Source: Methanoregula sp. (lineage in GTDB: Archaea > Halobacteriota > Methanomicrobia > Methanomicrobiales > Methanospirillaceae). From it: 64,000 nt of DNA. The notes under the pieces are model-generated. The model had not been told where the DNA came from. It did no database searches and saw only the letters and a program-made list of their open reading frames with translations. The stretch covers positions 1,054,001 through 1,118,000 of the forward strand of contig CP112999.1 in the NCBI GenBank assembly GCA_026625165.1, read 5' to 3'. This document shows positions 36,860 through 46,550 of this stretch, in pieces. Both the position numbers and the translations under genes were made by a program. Within the stretch, counting starts at the first letter, position 1. The number at the start of each line of letters is the position of its first letter.

Positions 36860-38144
36860 CTTTTTGAAGGCGCCAATTGCAGTTGCCGGGATCAGCCACC
36901 ATACCGCAAATGTGACGGCACTTGAGGAATTCCGGTTTCCTGATGAGCGCGGTTTTCTCACAATGGCCGCAGACCGGTTCAAGGGAGTGGCCATCCTCCA
37001 GACCTGCAACCGCGTGGAAGTGCTTGTCGAAGGCGAAGCGGTAGCGCTCTCAGACTTTCTGGAGGAGCACAACCGGTCCGGGTTCTTTGCACTGGAAGGA
37101 GTCGAGGCAATCCGGCACCTCCTGCTGCTTGCATCCGGCATAGACTCGATGATTGTGGGCGAAGACCAGATCATCGGACAGTTAAAAAAAATGCTTGCAG
37201 ATGCACAGGAGGCAAAGACCATCAGCAGCCTCCTTGAACTCTGCATCAACAAAGCGGTGCATGTCGGGATTGAAGTCCGCAGGCGCACCGAGATCAACCG
37301 TGGGGCCGTTTCGGTCGGATCGGCAGCGGTCCTGCTCGCCGAATCCCAGATCGGGAGCCTTGAGGGAAAACACATCCTTGTGGTCGGCAGCGGGGAGATG
37401 GGCTTATTAGTAGCCCAGGCACTCGCAGCAAAACACCTCACGGCAATGTACGTGGCGAACCGGACATTCGGCCGGGCAAAGATCCTTGCCGAAAAGATCG
37501 GGGGAAAGGCAGTCCGGTTCCGCGAACTTTACCATTACATCTCGCTTTCCGATGTAGTCATCTCATGCACTTCTGCACCCCACCCCGTCATCCACTGCGA
37601 ACAACTAAAAGAAGCCATGAAGGAACGGTGCTGGCCCGTAGAGGGGCATCCCCGCCCGCTCATCCTCATCGACATTGCCCAGCCGCGGGATGTAGAGCCG
37701 GGCGCGGAGAATATTGACGGCGTTCGGCTCTTTTCCATTGACAACCTGCGTGTCATCAACGAGCAGACCATGAGTAACCGGAAAGCAGAGGCAGAACGGG
37801 CGCGGCAGTTCATTGACGATGAACTCTCCATCTTCCTCCGCCAGCTGAACCGGAAAACCGCCGACGATATCCTTGCTGCACTCCACACGTGGGCAAAAGC
37901 GGTCAGGACCCGGGAAAGGGACAAAGCGGTTGCGCGACTGGGGACTTCAGATGAGCGGATCGCAGAGGTTATCGATGATCTCACGCACGTCCTCTCAAAG
38001 AAACTGTTAACGGACGCGACATTCGCCATACGCGCAAGTGCCGAGGCAGGAGATCTCGAAGCGGCAGAGGCGCTCCTCAAGGCAATCACCCATGGGGAGC
38101 GGTTCTCCTGCAAACGCCCTGCACCAGAGAAACGCCATAAATGA
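36852..38144 (+). CDS. hemA: Glutamyl-tRNA reductase
   Basis: HemA (430 residues) reduces glutamyl-tRNA to glutamate-1-semialdehyde, the first committed step of tetrapyrrole synthesis. The nucleophilic Cys is in LQTCNRVEV (Cys at about 52), the NADP motif is VVGSGEMGLL (about 177-186), and the C-terminal dimerisation helices follow. GISHHTA near the N-terminus and GEDQIIGQLKK are family signatures. It overlaps the upstream dehydrogenase gene by eight bases. It is separated from hemB by two other genes. Confidence 0.96.
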   Translation: MNDFLKAPIAVAGISHHTANVTALEEFRFPDERGFLTMAADRFKGVAILQTCNRVEVLVEGEAVALSDFLEEHNRSGFFALEGVEAIRHLLLLASGIDSMIVGEDQIIGQLKKMLADAQEAKTISSLLELCINKAVHVGIEVRRRTEINRGAVSVGSAAVLLAESQIGSLEGKHILVVGSGEMGLLVAQALAAKHLTAMYVANRTFGRAKILAEKIGGKAVRFRELYHYISLSDVVISCTSAPHPVIHCEQLKEAMKERCWPVEGHPRPLILIDIAQPRDVEPGAENIDGVRLFSIDNLRVINEQTMSNRKAEAERARQFIDDELSIFLRQLNRKTADDILAALHTWAKAVRTRERDKAVARLGTSDERIAEVIDDLTHVLSKKLLTDATFAIRASAEAGDLEAAEALLKAITHGERFSCKRPAPEKRHK

Positions 38145-38200
38145 TTAATTTTTCAACCATGTCAGGAAAAAAATAAGATCCGGCGGGAATGAGAGGAGGG

Positions 38201-38506
38201 TTATTTATGAGGGGATGATGATGTCCTCTGATCCTGTTCGGATCCCCGTATGCAATAGTATCCTTTCTGTAGTCCAAGGGTGAATTTCACCGGGCACATC
38301 GGGCAGATGCATGCCTTTTTCTCGAACGTACAAACCGGACTGCGCCCGGTGATGCAATAGAACACCTCGCCTTTCTCGCGCATGCACTCGTTATATGTCG
38401 GGCAAACGCCGCACGCACAGCGATCTTTTTGTCCGGCAATTGTTACCGCCCGCCGCACCCCGTCCATCGCCGCAATGTTCTTTGAGAATTCCTCAAACTT
38501 GTCCAT
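38201..38506 (-). CDS. Cys-rich DUF2769-type protein
   Basis: A 101-residue protein with about ten Cys in clustered pairs: CACGVC, a Cys in NECM, one in FYC, one in PVC, then ACICPMC and a late YYC. This matches DUF2769, a small methanogen family presumed to bind metal or an iron-sulfur cluster. It lies antisense between hemA and a flavoprotein gene, 59 bases from the latter's start (divergent). Function is not known. Confidence 0.72.
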   Translation of the reverse strand: MDKFEEFSKNIAAMDGVRRAVTIAGQKDRCACGVCPTYNECMREKGEVFYCITGRSPVCTFEKKACICPMCPVKFTLGLQKGYYCIRGSEQDQRTSSSPHK

Positions 38507-38564
38507 GCACCACCCGACTTGTTGTGGAATAAGTAAATAATCAAAAATAGGGATATTTTAATGC

Positions 38565-39302
38565 ATGCCTGCCCCAATTGTCGGACGAAAGTTTGGTATC
38601 CATGCGATCCCTCCAATCACCAGAGAGCAATGCAGGACGATCAAAGTCCTCGGCATATCAGGGTCGAGCCGCCAGCAGCCCGGCATGAGCAAATCCGAAC
38701 GGCTCCTCTTGCGTGCCCTTGAACAATACAAGGAGTATGGATGTGAAACAACCTTTATCCGGTTAAAAGACCTCATCATCCATGACTGCGAGGGGAATTA
38801 TTCAGAGAACCCGGCGTATTGCACCTACCCCTGCCAGAGCTCGATGAAGTATGATGATGACCAGATGCAGATTGTGTACGATGCAATCTTAAAAAACGAT
38901 ATCCTGATCCTCGCCACACCAATCAGGTGGAATAACCATTCGGCATTAATCCAGAAATTTGTTGAACGGATGAATACAATCGAGAACCAGTATGCCTGGT
39001 ATGGAGTCCAGATGATAAAAAACAAAGTCGCCGGGCTCATCATCATCGGGCATGTCGATGGTGTCCAGCATGTAGCCGGGAATCTCCTGAATTTTTTTTC
39101 ATGGCTCGGGTTCCATATCCCCGAGGATGCGATCGCTTCGTGGGTGGGCGAGAATGATGAGGATACCACCAAGGACTGGGGGCTTATCGAGCAGAACAAA
39201 TATACTCAGGAAGACCTTGCGAACCTGATCACCGGGGCTTTGCTGCTCGCGTACCAGTTGAAAAATGCCTGTGCCGACGAAAGATCCGGCCACGAATTGT
39301 AA
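38565..39302 (+). CDS. Flavodoxin-like NAD(P)H-dependent FMN reductase family protein
   Basis: The 245-residue protein begins with a short extension (about 1-25), followed by a flavodoxin fold: VLGISGSSRQQPGMS (phosphate-binding loop, about 28-42), LILATPIRWNNHSALIQKF (about 110-128) and GLIIIGHVDGVQHV (about 147-160). A Cys group (DC, YC, PC between 69 and 86) recalls iron-sulfur flavoproteins of methanogens, but the compact CxxCxxC of Isf is not present. It may transfer electrons with FMN; the donor is unknown. The gene sits between hemA and hemB. A near-leaderless start is likely as no ribosome site is seen. Confidence 0.78.
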   Translation: MPAPIVGRKFGIHAIPPITREQCRTIKVLGISGSSRQQPGMSKSERLLLRALEQYKEYGCETTFIRLKDLIIHDCEGNYSENPAYCTYPCQSSMKYDDDQMQIVYDAILKNDILILATPIRWNNHSALIQKFVERMNTIENQYAWYGVQMIKNKVAGLIIIGHVDGVQHVAGNLLNFFSWLGFHIPEDAIASWVGENDEDTTKDWGLIEQNKYTQEDLANLITGALLLAYQLKNACADERSGHEL

Positions 39303-39366
39303 ACAATAAATAGCATTGCTCCTTAAGAATGGTAACAGAAGAATCATTTTTGGGGTTGGTGACGTC

Positions 39367-40353
39367 ATGGTGTTTCCTGCACGACGGATGAGAAGGTCAA
39401 GGTCTCGGACAGTCCAGCCGATGCTGCAACAGGGCCGGCTTGCAAAAACGGATCTGATCGTCCCCATCTTTGTGGACGAAACGCTGTCCAAAAACAAACC
39501 GATAGCCTCGATGCCAGGACAGGTACGGTATTCTCCTGACGGGATCTCCCGTGTCGCAGAGAAACTCTGGGATGCCGGGCTCCGGTCTGTCCTAATATTT
39601 GGCATCCCGGAAAAAAAGGATCCGGAAGCAAGCAGCGCGTACGATGACAAAGGGGTTGTCCAGCAGGCTGTCCGCAGGATCAAAAAAGCGGTCCCGGACA
39701 TGGCTGTCATCACTGATGTCTGCGCCTGTGAATACACAGACCATGGGCACTGCGGGATTGTTGGAGAATCACGGTACGGTACCGACCTGCTCAACGATCC
39801 CTCGCTTGAGCTGATGAACCGGATAGCGGTCAGTCATGCAAATGCGGGAGCTGATATCGTTGCCCCCTCGTGCATGCTCGACGGGATGGTAGGCTCGATA
39901 CGGTCGGCGCTCGACGATGACGGGCTTGACGAGGTGCTGATCATGTCTTACTCGACCAAATTTGCATCTGCTTTCTACGGGCCGTTCCGCGAGGCTGCGG
40001 ATTCGGGTTACTCTTTTGGAGACCGATCGACCTACCAGATTCATCCGGCAAATGCACGCGAGGCGTTCCTCGAATCCCAGCTTGATGTTAAAGAGGGTGC
40101 AGATATCCTTATGGTCAAACCTGCAGGGTTTTACCTTGATATCGTTGCCGAAATCGCAACACTCGGGCTTCCTGTTGCCGCATACCAGGTCAGCGGTGAA
40201 TACGCGATGATCAAAGCGGCAGCCGGGCGGGGCTGGATAAATGAAAAAGAGGCGGTGATGGAAAGCCTCACATGTATCAGGCGTGCCGGGGCTGACTTGA
40301 TCATCTCCTATTTTGCTCCGGATGTTGCGGGGTGGATGGATGAAAAGCAGTGA
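39367..40353 (+). CDS. hemB: Delta-aminolevulinic acid dehydratase (porphobilinogen synthase)
   Basis: HemB (328 residues) condenses two 5-aminolevulinates to porphobilinogen. The two catalytic lysines are in [14 protein letters not shown] and [12 protein letters not shown], and the Cys-rich loop [14 protein letters not shown] marks the zinc-dependent type. I chose the ATG at 39367 because GGTGA precedes it by four bases and it opens with [12 protein letters not shown], as is usual for the family; a TTG 17 codons upstream is less likely. It overlaps hemL by 14 bases. Confidence 0.96.
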   Translation: MVFPARRMRRSRSRTVQPMLQQGRLAKTDLIVPIFVDETLSKNKPIASMPGQVRYSPDGISRVAEKLWDAGLRSVLIFGIPEKKDPEASSAYDDKGVVQQAVRRIKKAVPDMAVITDVCACEYTDHGHCGIVGESRYGTDLLNDPSLELMNRIAVSHANAGADIVAPSCMLDGMVGSIRSALDDDGLDEVLIMSYSTKFASAFYGPFREAADSGYSFGDRSTYQIHPANAREAFLESQLDVKEGADILMVKPAGFYLDIVAEIATLGLPVAAYQVSGEYAMIKAAAGRGWINEKEAVMESLTCIRRAGADLIISYFAPDVAGWMDEKQ

Positions 40354-41581
40354 CCTGTTTGCCCTGGCACAGGCAATAATTCCCGGGGGGGTTTCCAGTC
40401 CGGTCCGTGCCATCAAACCATACCCTTTCTATACTGCCCGGGCACAGGGTCCAAACCTTGTTACTGTAGACGGGCAGCAGCTGACAGACTGCTGTTGTGC
40501 CTACGGCCCGCTCATTCTCGGTCATGCTCACCCGGCGATCAAAAGGGCGATTGCGGAACAACTGGAAGGTGGCTGGCTCTATGGTACGCCGGTTTCCTCT
40601 GAACCGGAGTTTGCCCGCCTTATTACGGGCGACCACCCCGGCATGGACATGGTCCGCTTTGTATCGAGCGGTTCGGAAGCCACCATGGCGGCAATCCGTC
40701 TTGCGCGGGGTTTTACAAAGAAAAAGGACATCGTGAAAGTTGAGGGAGGGTTCCATGGCGCACATGACGGGGTGCTCGTAAAAGCCGGATCCGGTGCAAC
40801 AACGCTCGGCATCCCGGATTCTGCCGGGGTTCTCGCGGATGTAGTCGCCCACACACGACAGGTCCCGTACAATAACCATGAAGCGCTGGAATCGCTGCTT
40901 GCAAAAAATGATGATATTGCAGCGATGATTGTCGAGCCGGTGCTGGGAAACATCGGCCTTATCCCTCCCGACAATAATTATCTGCAGGAAATCCGGTCGA
41001 TCACCCGTGCACATGATGTCCTTTTGATTTTTGATGAAGTGATCACCGGATACAGGCTCGGTATAGGCGGAGCTCAGGTGAAGTACGGGGTCAGACCGGA
41101 TCTGACTACGCTGGGCAAGATTATTGGCGGCGGGCTTCCAATCGGCGCTTTTTTGGGGAGAAAGGAGATCATGGAACTGACAGCCCCCTCAGGCCCGGTC
41201 TACCAGGCAGGTACGTTTTCGGGAAACCCGCTCTCGCTTGCGGCAGGTATTGCCACTGTCCGATGGTTGCATGCCCACAGGAATGCATACGACGAACTCG
41301 ACAAAAAAACGCGTGCCATTGAGGATGGGTGCTCCGGTAAGACCAACGGCTCGTTCATCCATCTTGGATCAATGTTTACGTATTTTTTCCGGCCGAAACC
41401 ACCATGCAATTATAAGGAAGTAAAGGAATGCGATACCGCTGCGTTCCAGCAGTTCTGGAACCGGATGCTTGCCTCGGGCATTTTCCTGCCGCCTTCCCAG
41501 TTTGAAACCAATTTTTTATCGGTTGTTCATTCCGATGCAGACATTGAAAAGATCATCATGGCGTACCGATCATGTCTTTAA
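40340..41581 (+). CDS. hemL: Glutamate-1-semialdehyde aminomutase
   Basis: HemL (413 residues) is a PLP enzyme converting glutamate-1-semialdehyde to 5-aminolevulinate. Signatures: [11 protein letters not shown] at the N-terminus, [29 protein letters not shown] and the PLP-lysine motif [16 protein letters not shown] chose the ATG giving [10 protein letters not shown], which overlaps the hemB stop; a frame nine codons longer is possible. It overlaps hemC by 10 bases, so hemB-L-C-cobA form a tightly coupled operon. Confidence 0.96.
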   Translation: MKSSDLFALAQAIIPGGVSSPVRAIKPYPFYTARAQGPNLVTVDGQQLTDCCCAYGPLILGHAHPAIKRAIAEQLEGGWLYGTPVSSEPEFARLITGDHPGMDMVRFVSSGSEATMAAIRLARGFTKKKDIVKVEGGFHGAHDGVLVKAGSGATTLGIPDSAGVLADVVAHTRQVPYNNHEALESLLAKNDDIAAMIVEPVLGNIGLIPPDNNYLQEIRSITRAHDVLLIFDEVITGYRLGIGGAQVKYGVRPDLTTLGKIIGGGLPIGAFLGRKEIMELTAPSGPVYQAGTFSGNPLSLAAGIATVRWLHAHRNAYDELDKKTRAIEDGCSGKTNGSFIHLGSMFTYFFRPKPPCNYKEVKECDTAAFQQFWNRMLASGIFLPPSQFETNFLSVVHSDADIEKIIMAYRSCL

Positions 41582-42456
41582 AAATCGGCACACGGGGCAG
41601 CAAGCTCGCGCTCGCACAGGCCGATACGGTCTGCAGGAAGCTTACTGCGATGGGGATCGGGGTAGAGCAGGTCGTCATCACCACTCAGGGCGACACAAAC
41701 CATGGTGTACCGCTGCACGAGATTGGCGGACAGGGTGTATTTGTCCGGGCGCTTGATGATGCAATCCTTGATGGTGAGATTGACTGTGCAGTGCACAGCA
41801 TGAAGGACATCCCTGCAATCCGTCCATCCGGTCTCGTCACCGCTGCCATCTTAAAACGGGATTCTCCTGCAGATTATATCACATACACCTCTGCACTACC
41901 GGTTGTGAGAGTGATTGGCACTTCAAGTACCCGGAGGCGGGCCCAGCTCCTCCGTCATGACCCTGGCATCACTATCAAAGACCTGCGGGGCAATATCGAT
42001 ACCCGGCTCCGAAAACTCAATGCCGGGGAGTACGATGCGATCATACTTGCAGAGGCCGGCCTGGTACGGCTTGGGATCCGGGTACCCGGTGAGCGCCTGC
42101 CAATAGAGAAGTTTGTCCCGTCCCCCAACCAGGGCACCATCGCAGTGGTAAGCCGGGCAGACCCTTCGCTTGTTAAGACACTTGCTGCGCTTGACCACCC
42201 GCAGTCCCGTACTGATGTAATGATCGAGCGCGCAGTCATGGAGCAGCTTGGTGGCGGATGTTTTACCCCGCTGGGAATTTACAGCTGCGCCGGCCACCTG
42301 ATTGCTGAAGTGCTTTCCCTTGACGGCAGCCGTACAGAACGGATCGAAACGGATGTTTTGAGCATTCAAAAAGCGTGTGACCAGGGCCGGATACTAAAAA
42401 GGCGTGCACAGGATCTCATTGATGATGCGTACGCGAAGCTGAGGATTGTACCATGA
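41572..42456 (+). CDS. hemC: Porphobilinogen deaminase (hydroxymethylbilane synthase)
   Basis: HemC (294 residues) polymerises four porphobilinogens. Signatures are [14 protein letters not shown] at the start, HSMKDIPA near 82, [11 protein letters not shown] and the dipyrromethane cofactor Cys in GGGCFTPLG in the C-terminal part. It overlaps hemL by ten bases and cobA by four (ATGA). The uroporphyrinogen-III synthase (hemD) that should act next is not in this window. Confidence 0.96.
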   Translation: MSLKIGTRGSKLALAQADTVCRKLTAMGIGVEQVVITTQGDTNHGVPLHEIGGQGVFVRALDDAILDGEIDCAVHSMKDIPAIRPSGLVTAAILKRDSPADYITYTSALPVVRVIGTSSTRRRAQLLRHDPGITIKDLRGNIDTRLRKLNAGEYDAIILAEAGLVRLGIRVPGERLPIEKFVPSPNQGTIAVVSRADPSLVKTLAALDHPQSRTDVMIERAVMEQLGGGCFTPLGIYSCAGHLIAEVLSLDGSRTERIETDVLSIQKACDQGRILKRRAQDLIDDAYAKLRIVP

Positions 42457-43214
42457 CCGGCAAAGTCTATCTTGTAGGTTCAGGACCCGGTGCCATAGGG
42501 CTCCTTGCACAACGGGCCCGGAACGTGATCGATGGTGCCGATGTAGTGCTCTATGACCAGCTGCCCGGAGAGGAGATCCTCGCCACCCTGCCGGAACATG
42601 CAGAGAAGATTGATTGCGGGAAATATGGTGGGAAGCACACGCTCGAACAGGATGAGATCGAGGCGCTGATGATCGACCGCGCACAACGGGGCAAGGTCGT
42701 TATCCGGCTTAAAGGAGGCGATCCTTTTATGTTTGGGAGGGGAGGAGAAGAACTGGAAACATTACGGGCTGCCGGCATCGAAGTTGAAATGGTACCGGGA
42801 ATTTCCAGTGCCCTTGCAGTTCCCGCATCTGTGGGCATCCCGCTCACCCACCGGAGCTATGCATCTCAGGTGACTATCCTTACCGGGCACGAAGACCCGA
42901 CCAAACCAGAACCGGCGCTTGACTGGAAACTCCTTGCGCAGAGCCGTGGTACAATCGTGATCCTGATGGGGGTTGCAAATCTTAAAAAAATTGCATTCGC
43001 CCTGGTGAAGAATGGCAGGAGCAAAAAAACCCCGGTTGCCATTATCGAGCGTGGCCTGCGCACGGATCACCGGGTGACAACCGGCACGCTCGATACAATC
43101 GCAACAAAAGCCAAAAAAACCGGAGTCAGACCACCTGCCGTTATTGTGATCGGTGATGTGGTAAAGTTATATGATCCAAACGCGCCGGATTTAATACCGG
43201 TTGGTGAGGAATGA
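42453..43214 (+). CDS. cobA: Uroporphyrinogen-III C-methyltransferase
   Basis: The 253-residue SUMT makes precorrin-2 by SAM-dependent methylation at C2 and C7. Signatures are LVGSGPGAIGLL (Gly-rich loop, about 6-17), VLYDQL, RLKGGDPFMFGRGGEE and PGISSALAVPASVGIPLTHR. It is a stand-alone methyltransferase with no fused HemD domain. The ATGA overlap with hemC shows translational coupling. Its product feeds the dehydrogenase at 36233 and the cbi genes. Confidence 0.96.
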   Translation: MTGKVYLVGSGPGAIGLLAQRARNVIDGADVVLYDQLPGEEILATLPEHAEKIDCGKYGGKHTLEQDEIEALMIDRAQRGKVVIRLKGGDPFMFGRGGEELETLRAAGIEVEMVPGISSALAVPASVGIPLTHRSYASQVTILTGHEDPTKPEPALDWKLLAQSRGTIVILMGVANLKKIAFALVKNGRSKKTPVAIIERGLRTDHRVTTGTLDTIATKAKKTGVRPPAVIVIGDVVKLYDPNAPDLIPVGEE

Positions 43215-43220
43215 TAAACA

Positions 43221-43676
43221 ATGCTGGAACTTGTCGATAAATTTGAACGAATCGTTTATGCAGTCCTGATGCTCCTGCTCATGGTCGTGCTCCTGTTCGC
43301 CATCGGGGAATTGTGTTATCTTCTTATTTCAAGCCTGACAAACCCTCCTCCCATGCTGCTCGAAAACCACGAGCTAACGAATGTTCTTGGGGTATTCCTG
43401 CTGATACTGATTGGAATTGAACTGCTCGATACCATCAAGGCGTATTTTTTGGAGAATGCAATCCATTTCGAGATCGTCATCCTGCTGGCAATTGTCGCCA
43501 TTGCCCGTAAGGTGATCCTGCTCGACCCCGCTTCAGCACCGAACCCGGAATTTATTGGCATGGAACTCATTGGAATCGGAGTTGTGGTACTCGGCCTTGC
43601 CGGAGCATATTTCCTCATTAAGAAAGCCGGGGGAATTGTGGTTGGCGGGCATGTGGAAGGGAAGCCCCCCGTCTGA
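43221..43676 (+). CDS. PsiE-like membrane protein
   Basis: The 151-residue protein has four membrane helices (about 12-38, 52-75, 80-98, 115-135), with LLENHELTNVLGVFLLILIG and IELLDTIKAYF typical of the PsiE (phosphate-starvation-inducible E) family. It starts six bases after cobA, so it is in the hem operon, but a tetrapyrrole role is not known for this family. Function is unclear. Confidence 0.75.
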   Translation: MLELVDKFERIVYAVLMLLLMVVLLFAIGELCYLLISSLTNPPPMLLENHELTNVLGVFLLILIGIELLDTIKAYFLENAIHFEIVILLAIVAIARKVILLDPASAPNPEFIGMELIGIGVVVLGLAGAYFLIKKAGGIVVGGHVEGKPPV

Positions 43677-43809
43677 TTTTTTCCCTTTTTTATCCCGGAT
43701 TGTGTGATCAAAGCCGGTAATCGATACTCCGGTCATACACGAGCGGTAATGAATCCAATTCTCTTCTAAAACAAGTCTTAATACGTTAACACAACTAAAG
43801 TTTGGAAAG

Positions 43810-44352
43810 ATGAGCATATCGAAGCTACCGGGCGGTCCGACACAGGATGAAGTGATGGCTGTAACGCTTCTTAAGCTCGGTCTGCGTGATAGGGATCTGA
43901 TGCTGGATATCGGTTGCGGTACCGGGAAGGTTTCGATCGCCGCTGCAAAAAGGAGCATTCATGTCGTCGCTGTTGACCGGAGGGCTGAAGCGATCCGGTT
44001 CGCCCGAAAAGAAGCGATGAAAGAAGGCATGGAAACGATTGAATTTACCTGCATCGGGGCATATGATTTTCTTGCAAACGACAACCGCATATTCGACTGT
44101 GCATTTATCGGAGGCTCTCACGGCATTGGTGAATTTTTACCGGTGCTCGCAAAACGGGTCCGTCGCAGTATCGTCATAAACGCGGTAATGGTCTCAACAC
44201 TGGAGACGGCGGTACGTGCAATGCAGGATCTTGGGATATTTTCCGAAGTCATCCATGTCCAGATCGCACGCTCGCACAATATCGCAGGGAGCATCATGTT
44301 CAAACCCATCGATCCGATCTATGTGATTGTCGGAAAAGGTGCGGCATGCTGA
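43810..44352 (+). CDS. cbiT: Cobalt-precorrin-6B/7 C15-methyltransferase (decarboxylating) CbiT
   Basis: CbiT (180 residues) methylates C15 and decarboxylates the acetate on C12. It has the Rossmann SAM motif LDIGCGTGKVSIAAA (about 37-51), AVDRRAEAI, and FIGGSHGIGEFL in place of the common FIGGS(G/R). GGPTQDEV near residue 9 matches the family N-terminus. It opens the cobalamin gene run cbiT-L-F-G-H-C-D-E, 133 bases after the PsiE-like gene, and overlaps cbiL by seven bases. No clear TATA box was found in the short gap. Confidence 0.9.
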   Translation: MSISKLPGGPTQDEVMAVTLLKLGLRDRDLMLDIGCGTGKVSIAAAKRSIHVVAVDRRAEAIRFARKEAMKEGMETIEFTCIGAYDFLANDNRIFDCAFIGGSHGIGEFLPVLAKRVRRSIVINAVMVSTLETAVRAMQDLGIFSEVIHVQIARSHNIAGSIMFKPIDPIYVIVGKGAAC

Positions 44353-44951
44353 TCGGACTGGGACTTGGCCCGGGAAACCCGGAACTCCTTACATTGCGGG
44401 CAGTCCGCCTCATAAAAGAAGCGGATGCAGTTTTTGTACCCGGCCGGATTGCATATGACCTTATCAGACCTTACCGTGAACCGGTTATGCTCGATTTTCC
44501 GATGACTGATGACGAAACCCGTATCACGGTAAGCATTTGTGAAAATGCCGCATTGATTGCTCAGGCGGCAAAGACGGGTTGCGCAGTGTTTGGCATCCTT
44601 GGAGACCCCAACTTTTTCTCAACCTTCACCCGGCTCTGTGACGTTATGAAAGAAAAATATCCCGAGGTGGAATGCCGTACTGAACCGGGTATTTCTGCAA
44701 TCACCGCATTTGCGGCAGCAGCAAATCTTTCCCTCTCCCAGGGGTTCATTGTCTCCGATGGCGGTATTCCTGACACTCGTATTCTTTTAAAAGTACGACG
44801 CCCAAAGAAACGTGCTGCAGAACTGCAAAAAGAAGGCTATCGCACATTCGTGCTGGTCGAACGGATGTTTTTCCCTGATATGAAGGTTTACCGTGACGGG
44901 GATTTGCCGGAGAGAAGCGACTATCTCAGTGTCATGTATGCGAGGCGGTAA
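44346..44951 (+). CDS. cbiL: Cobalt-precorrin-2 C20-methyltransferase CbiL
   Basis: This 201-residue tetrapyrrole methylase has a Gly-rich loop GLGLGPGNPELLTLRA at the N-terminus (about 3-18), GDPNFFSTFTRL and EPGISAITAFAA. It is the first methyltransferase of the anaerobic pathway, working after cobalt insertion. It is somewhat shorter than the usual 220-240 residues, mainly near the C-terminus. The order T-L-F-G-H supports CbiL over other family members. Confidence 0.88.
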   Translation: MLIGLGLGPGNPELLTLRAVRLIKEADAVFVPGRIAYDLIRPYREPVMLDFPMTDDETRITVSICENAALIAQAAKTGCAVFGILGDPNFFSTFTRLCDVMKEKYPEVECRTEPGISAITAFAAAANLSLSQGFIVSDGGIPDTRILLKVRRPKKRAAELQKEGYRTFVLVERMFFPDMKVYRDGDLPERSDYLSVMYARR

Positions 44952-44952
44952 G

Positions 44953-45681
44953 ATGGCGCATCAAAAAGAGCCGGTCGTTTATTTTGTTGGTGCCGGGCCC
45001 GGAGATCCCGAATTAATCACAGTCAAAGGTAAGAATCTTCTTGAGCGGGCTGACGTACTGATCTATGCCGGGTCACTGGTGAATCCTAAACTCGTAGATC
45101 AGTCAGATGCACCCGTCCGTATTGACAGCTGGGGAATGAAGCTCGAAGAGATCGTCATGGTAATGGAACAGCACGCAAAATCCGGCAAGACCGTTGTCCG
45201 GCTCCATTCGGGTGATCCCTCTCTCTTTGGCGCAATTATCGAGCAGATGGCAGAACTGAAACACAGGGGTGTCACCGCAAAGATTGTCCCTGGTGTTTCC
45301 TCGCTGTTTGCTGCAGCCGCGGCGCTCCAGATCGAACTGGTGCTCAATGGAATCACTGATGCACTGGTAATTACCCGCCCTGCCGGAAAGACCCTTGAAC
45401 AAGACCACATTTCGGAGCTTTCGGGATCCGGTGCAACGATGGCAGTATTTCTGGGCACCGATCGTTTTGAGGAAGTCACCAAAAAGTTCACCTGTCCGCC
45501 CGATACCCCGGCCGCAGTGGTCTATCATGCATCATGGGATGACCAGAAACTTATCCGGGGAACTGTTGGTGACATCGCACAAAAAGCAAAAGATGCCGGT
45601 ATCACAAAGACTGCATTGTTGATTATCGGACATGTTGTCGACCCGCAGAATCAGTTCAGGAGGTCGCATCTTTATTCATGA
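44953..45681 (+). CDS. cbiF: Cobalt-precorrin-4 C11-methyltransferase CbiF
   Basis: CbiF (242 residues) has VYFVGAGPGDPELITVKG at the N-terminus, VLIYAGSLVNP, RLHSGDPSLFGAI and PGVSSLFAAAAAL. I chose the ATG one base after the cbiL stop (start MAHQKEPV); an in-frame upstream extension would overlap cbiL by some 60 bases. The stop overlaps cbiG by four bases. The family methylates C11 after C17. Confidence 0.94.
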   Translation: MAHQKEPVVYFVGAGPGDPELITVKGKNLLERADVLIYAGSLVNPKLVDQSDAPVRIDSWGMKLEEIVMVMEQHAKSGKTVVRLHSGDPSLFGAIIEQMAELKHRGVTAKIVPGVSSLFAAAAALQIELVLNGITDALVITRPAGKTLEQDHISELSGSGATMAVFLGTDRFEEVTKKFTCPPDTPAAVVYHASWDDQKLIRGTVGDIAQKAKDAGITKTALLIIGHVVDPQNQFRRSHLYS

Positions 45682-46550
45682 CCGGGACTGTTGTCATCGC
45701 GTTTCCACGGTCATTTCCGCAGGCACGGCGGATTGCAGAACATCTCAATGCAACTTTGCTTCCGTACGATGCCGAGGTCTTTGCACGGACTTTTGAATCG
45801 GCGCAGCGGATCGTCGCGTTGATGGCCGCAGGTATTGTGGTTCGTTCAATCGCTCCTTTACTGGAAGATAAGTGGGTGGATCCCGCAGTAGTTGTGGTGA
45901 GCCCGGACCTTTCCTACTCTATCCCCCTTATTGGCGGGCACCATGGGGCCAACGAGCTTGCAAAGGAGCTTGCTGTTCTGGGCATCAGACCGGTCATCAC
46001 AACAGCTACTGAAAGCACAGGCAGGGAATCGGTTGAGATGATGGCAAAAAGATCTGGTTGCGATATTGTTAACCGTGATTCCACCCGCACGGTCAATGCT
46101 GCAATTATTGATGAAAACGTGCCCGTACTTGCTGTCAGGGGGCCGGCAGTAGTGATTGCCGGCACACGCGTTTCAGTTCTTTTCAACAAAGGAACATATA
46201 CCGTTGGTATAGGGTGCCGGAAGGGAATAAAAAAAGAAGAAGTGCTTGCCGCGATCCGGCAGGCACTGGATACATGCAGGATTTCTCCTCATGAGGTATT
46301 TGCATACGCAACAACAGCAAAGAAATATTCTGAAACCGGGCTTACCGAAGCGATCGCATCAATTCCAGCCGGATTGATATTTCTTGATGATGAAATCATT
46401 AACGCGCAACCCCTGCGATCGCCATCAAGGGCAGGGAGGATCGGGCTGCCGGGTGTTGCAGAACCCTGTGCCCTTGCCCTCTCAAAACACAAGGAACTTC
46501 TCATGGAAAAAACTGTATTCGGGAGGGTGACCATTGCGATTGCCCGATAA
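45678..46550 (+). CDS. cbiG: Cobalt-precorrin-5A hydrolase CbiG
   Basis: CbiG (290 residues) opens the delta-lactone and removes the C20 two-carbon unit as acetaldehyde. The N-terminal part has VALMAAGIVVRSIAPLLEDK and PLIGGHHGANELA; the C-terminal domain has GIGCRKG and GLPGVAEPCALA. The ATGA overlap with cbiF and a 17-base overlap with cbiH support one operon. Its length is typical for archaeal single-domain-pair CbiG. Confidence 0.93.
   Translation: MTGTVVIAFPRSFPQARRIAEHLNATLLPYDAEVFARTFESAQRIVALMAAGIVVRSIAPLLEDKWVDPAVVVVSPDLSYSIPLIGGHHGANELAKELAVLGIRPVITTATESTGRESVEMMAKRSGCDIVNRDSTRTVNAAIIDENVPVLAVRGPAVVIAGTRVSVLFNKGTYTVGIGCRKGIKKEEVLAAIRQALDTCRISPHEVFAYATTAKKYSETGLTEAIASIPAGLIFLDDEIINAQPLRSPSRAGRIGLPGVAEPCALALSKHKELLMEKTVFGRVTIAIAR

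Noticed and set aside
39316-39366. TTG start extending HemB by 17 residues
   Set aside because: The ATG at 39367 has a GGTGA site and gives the usual N-terminus.
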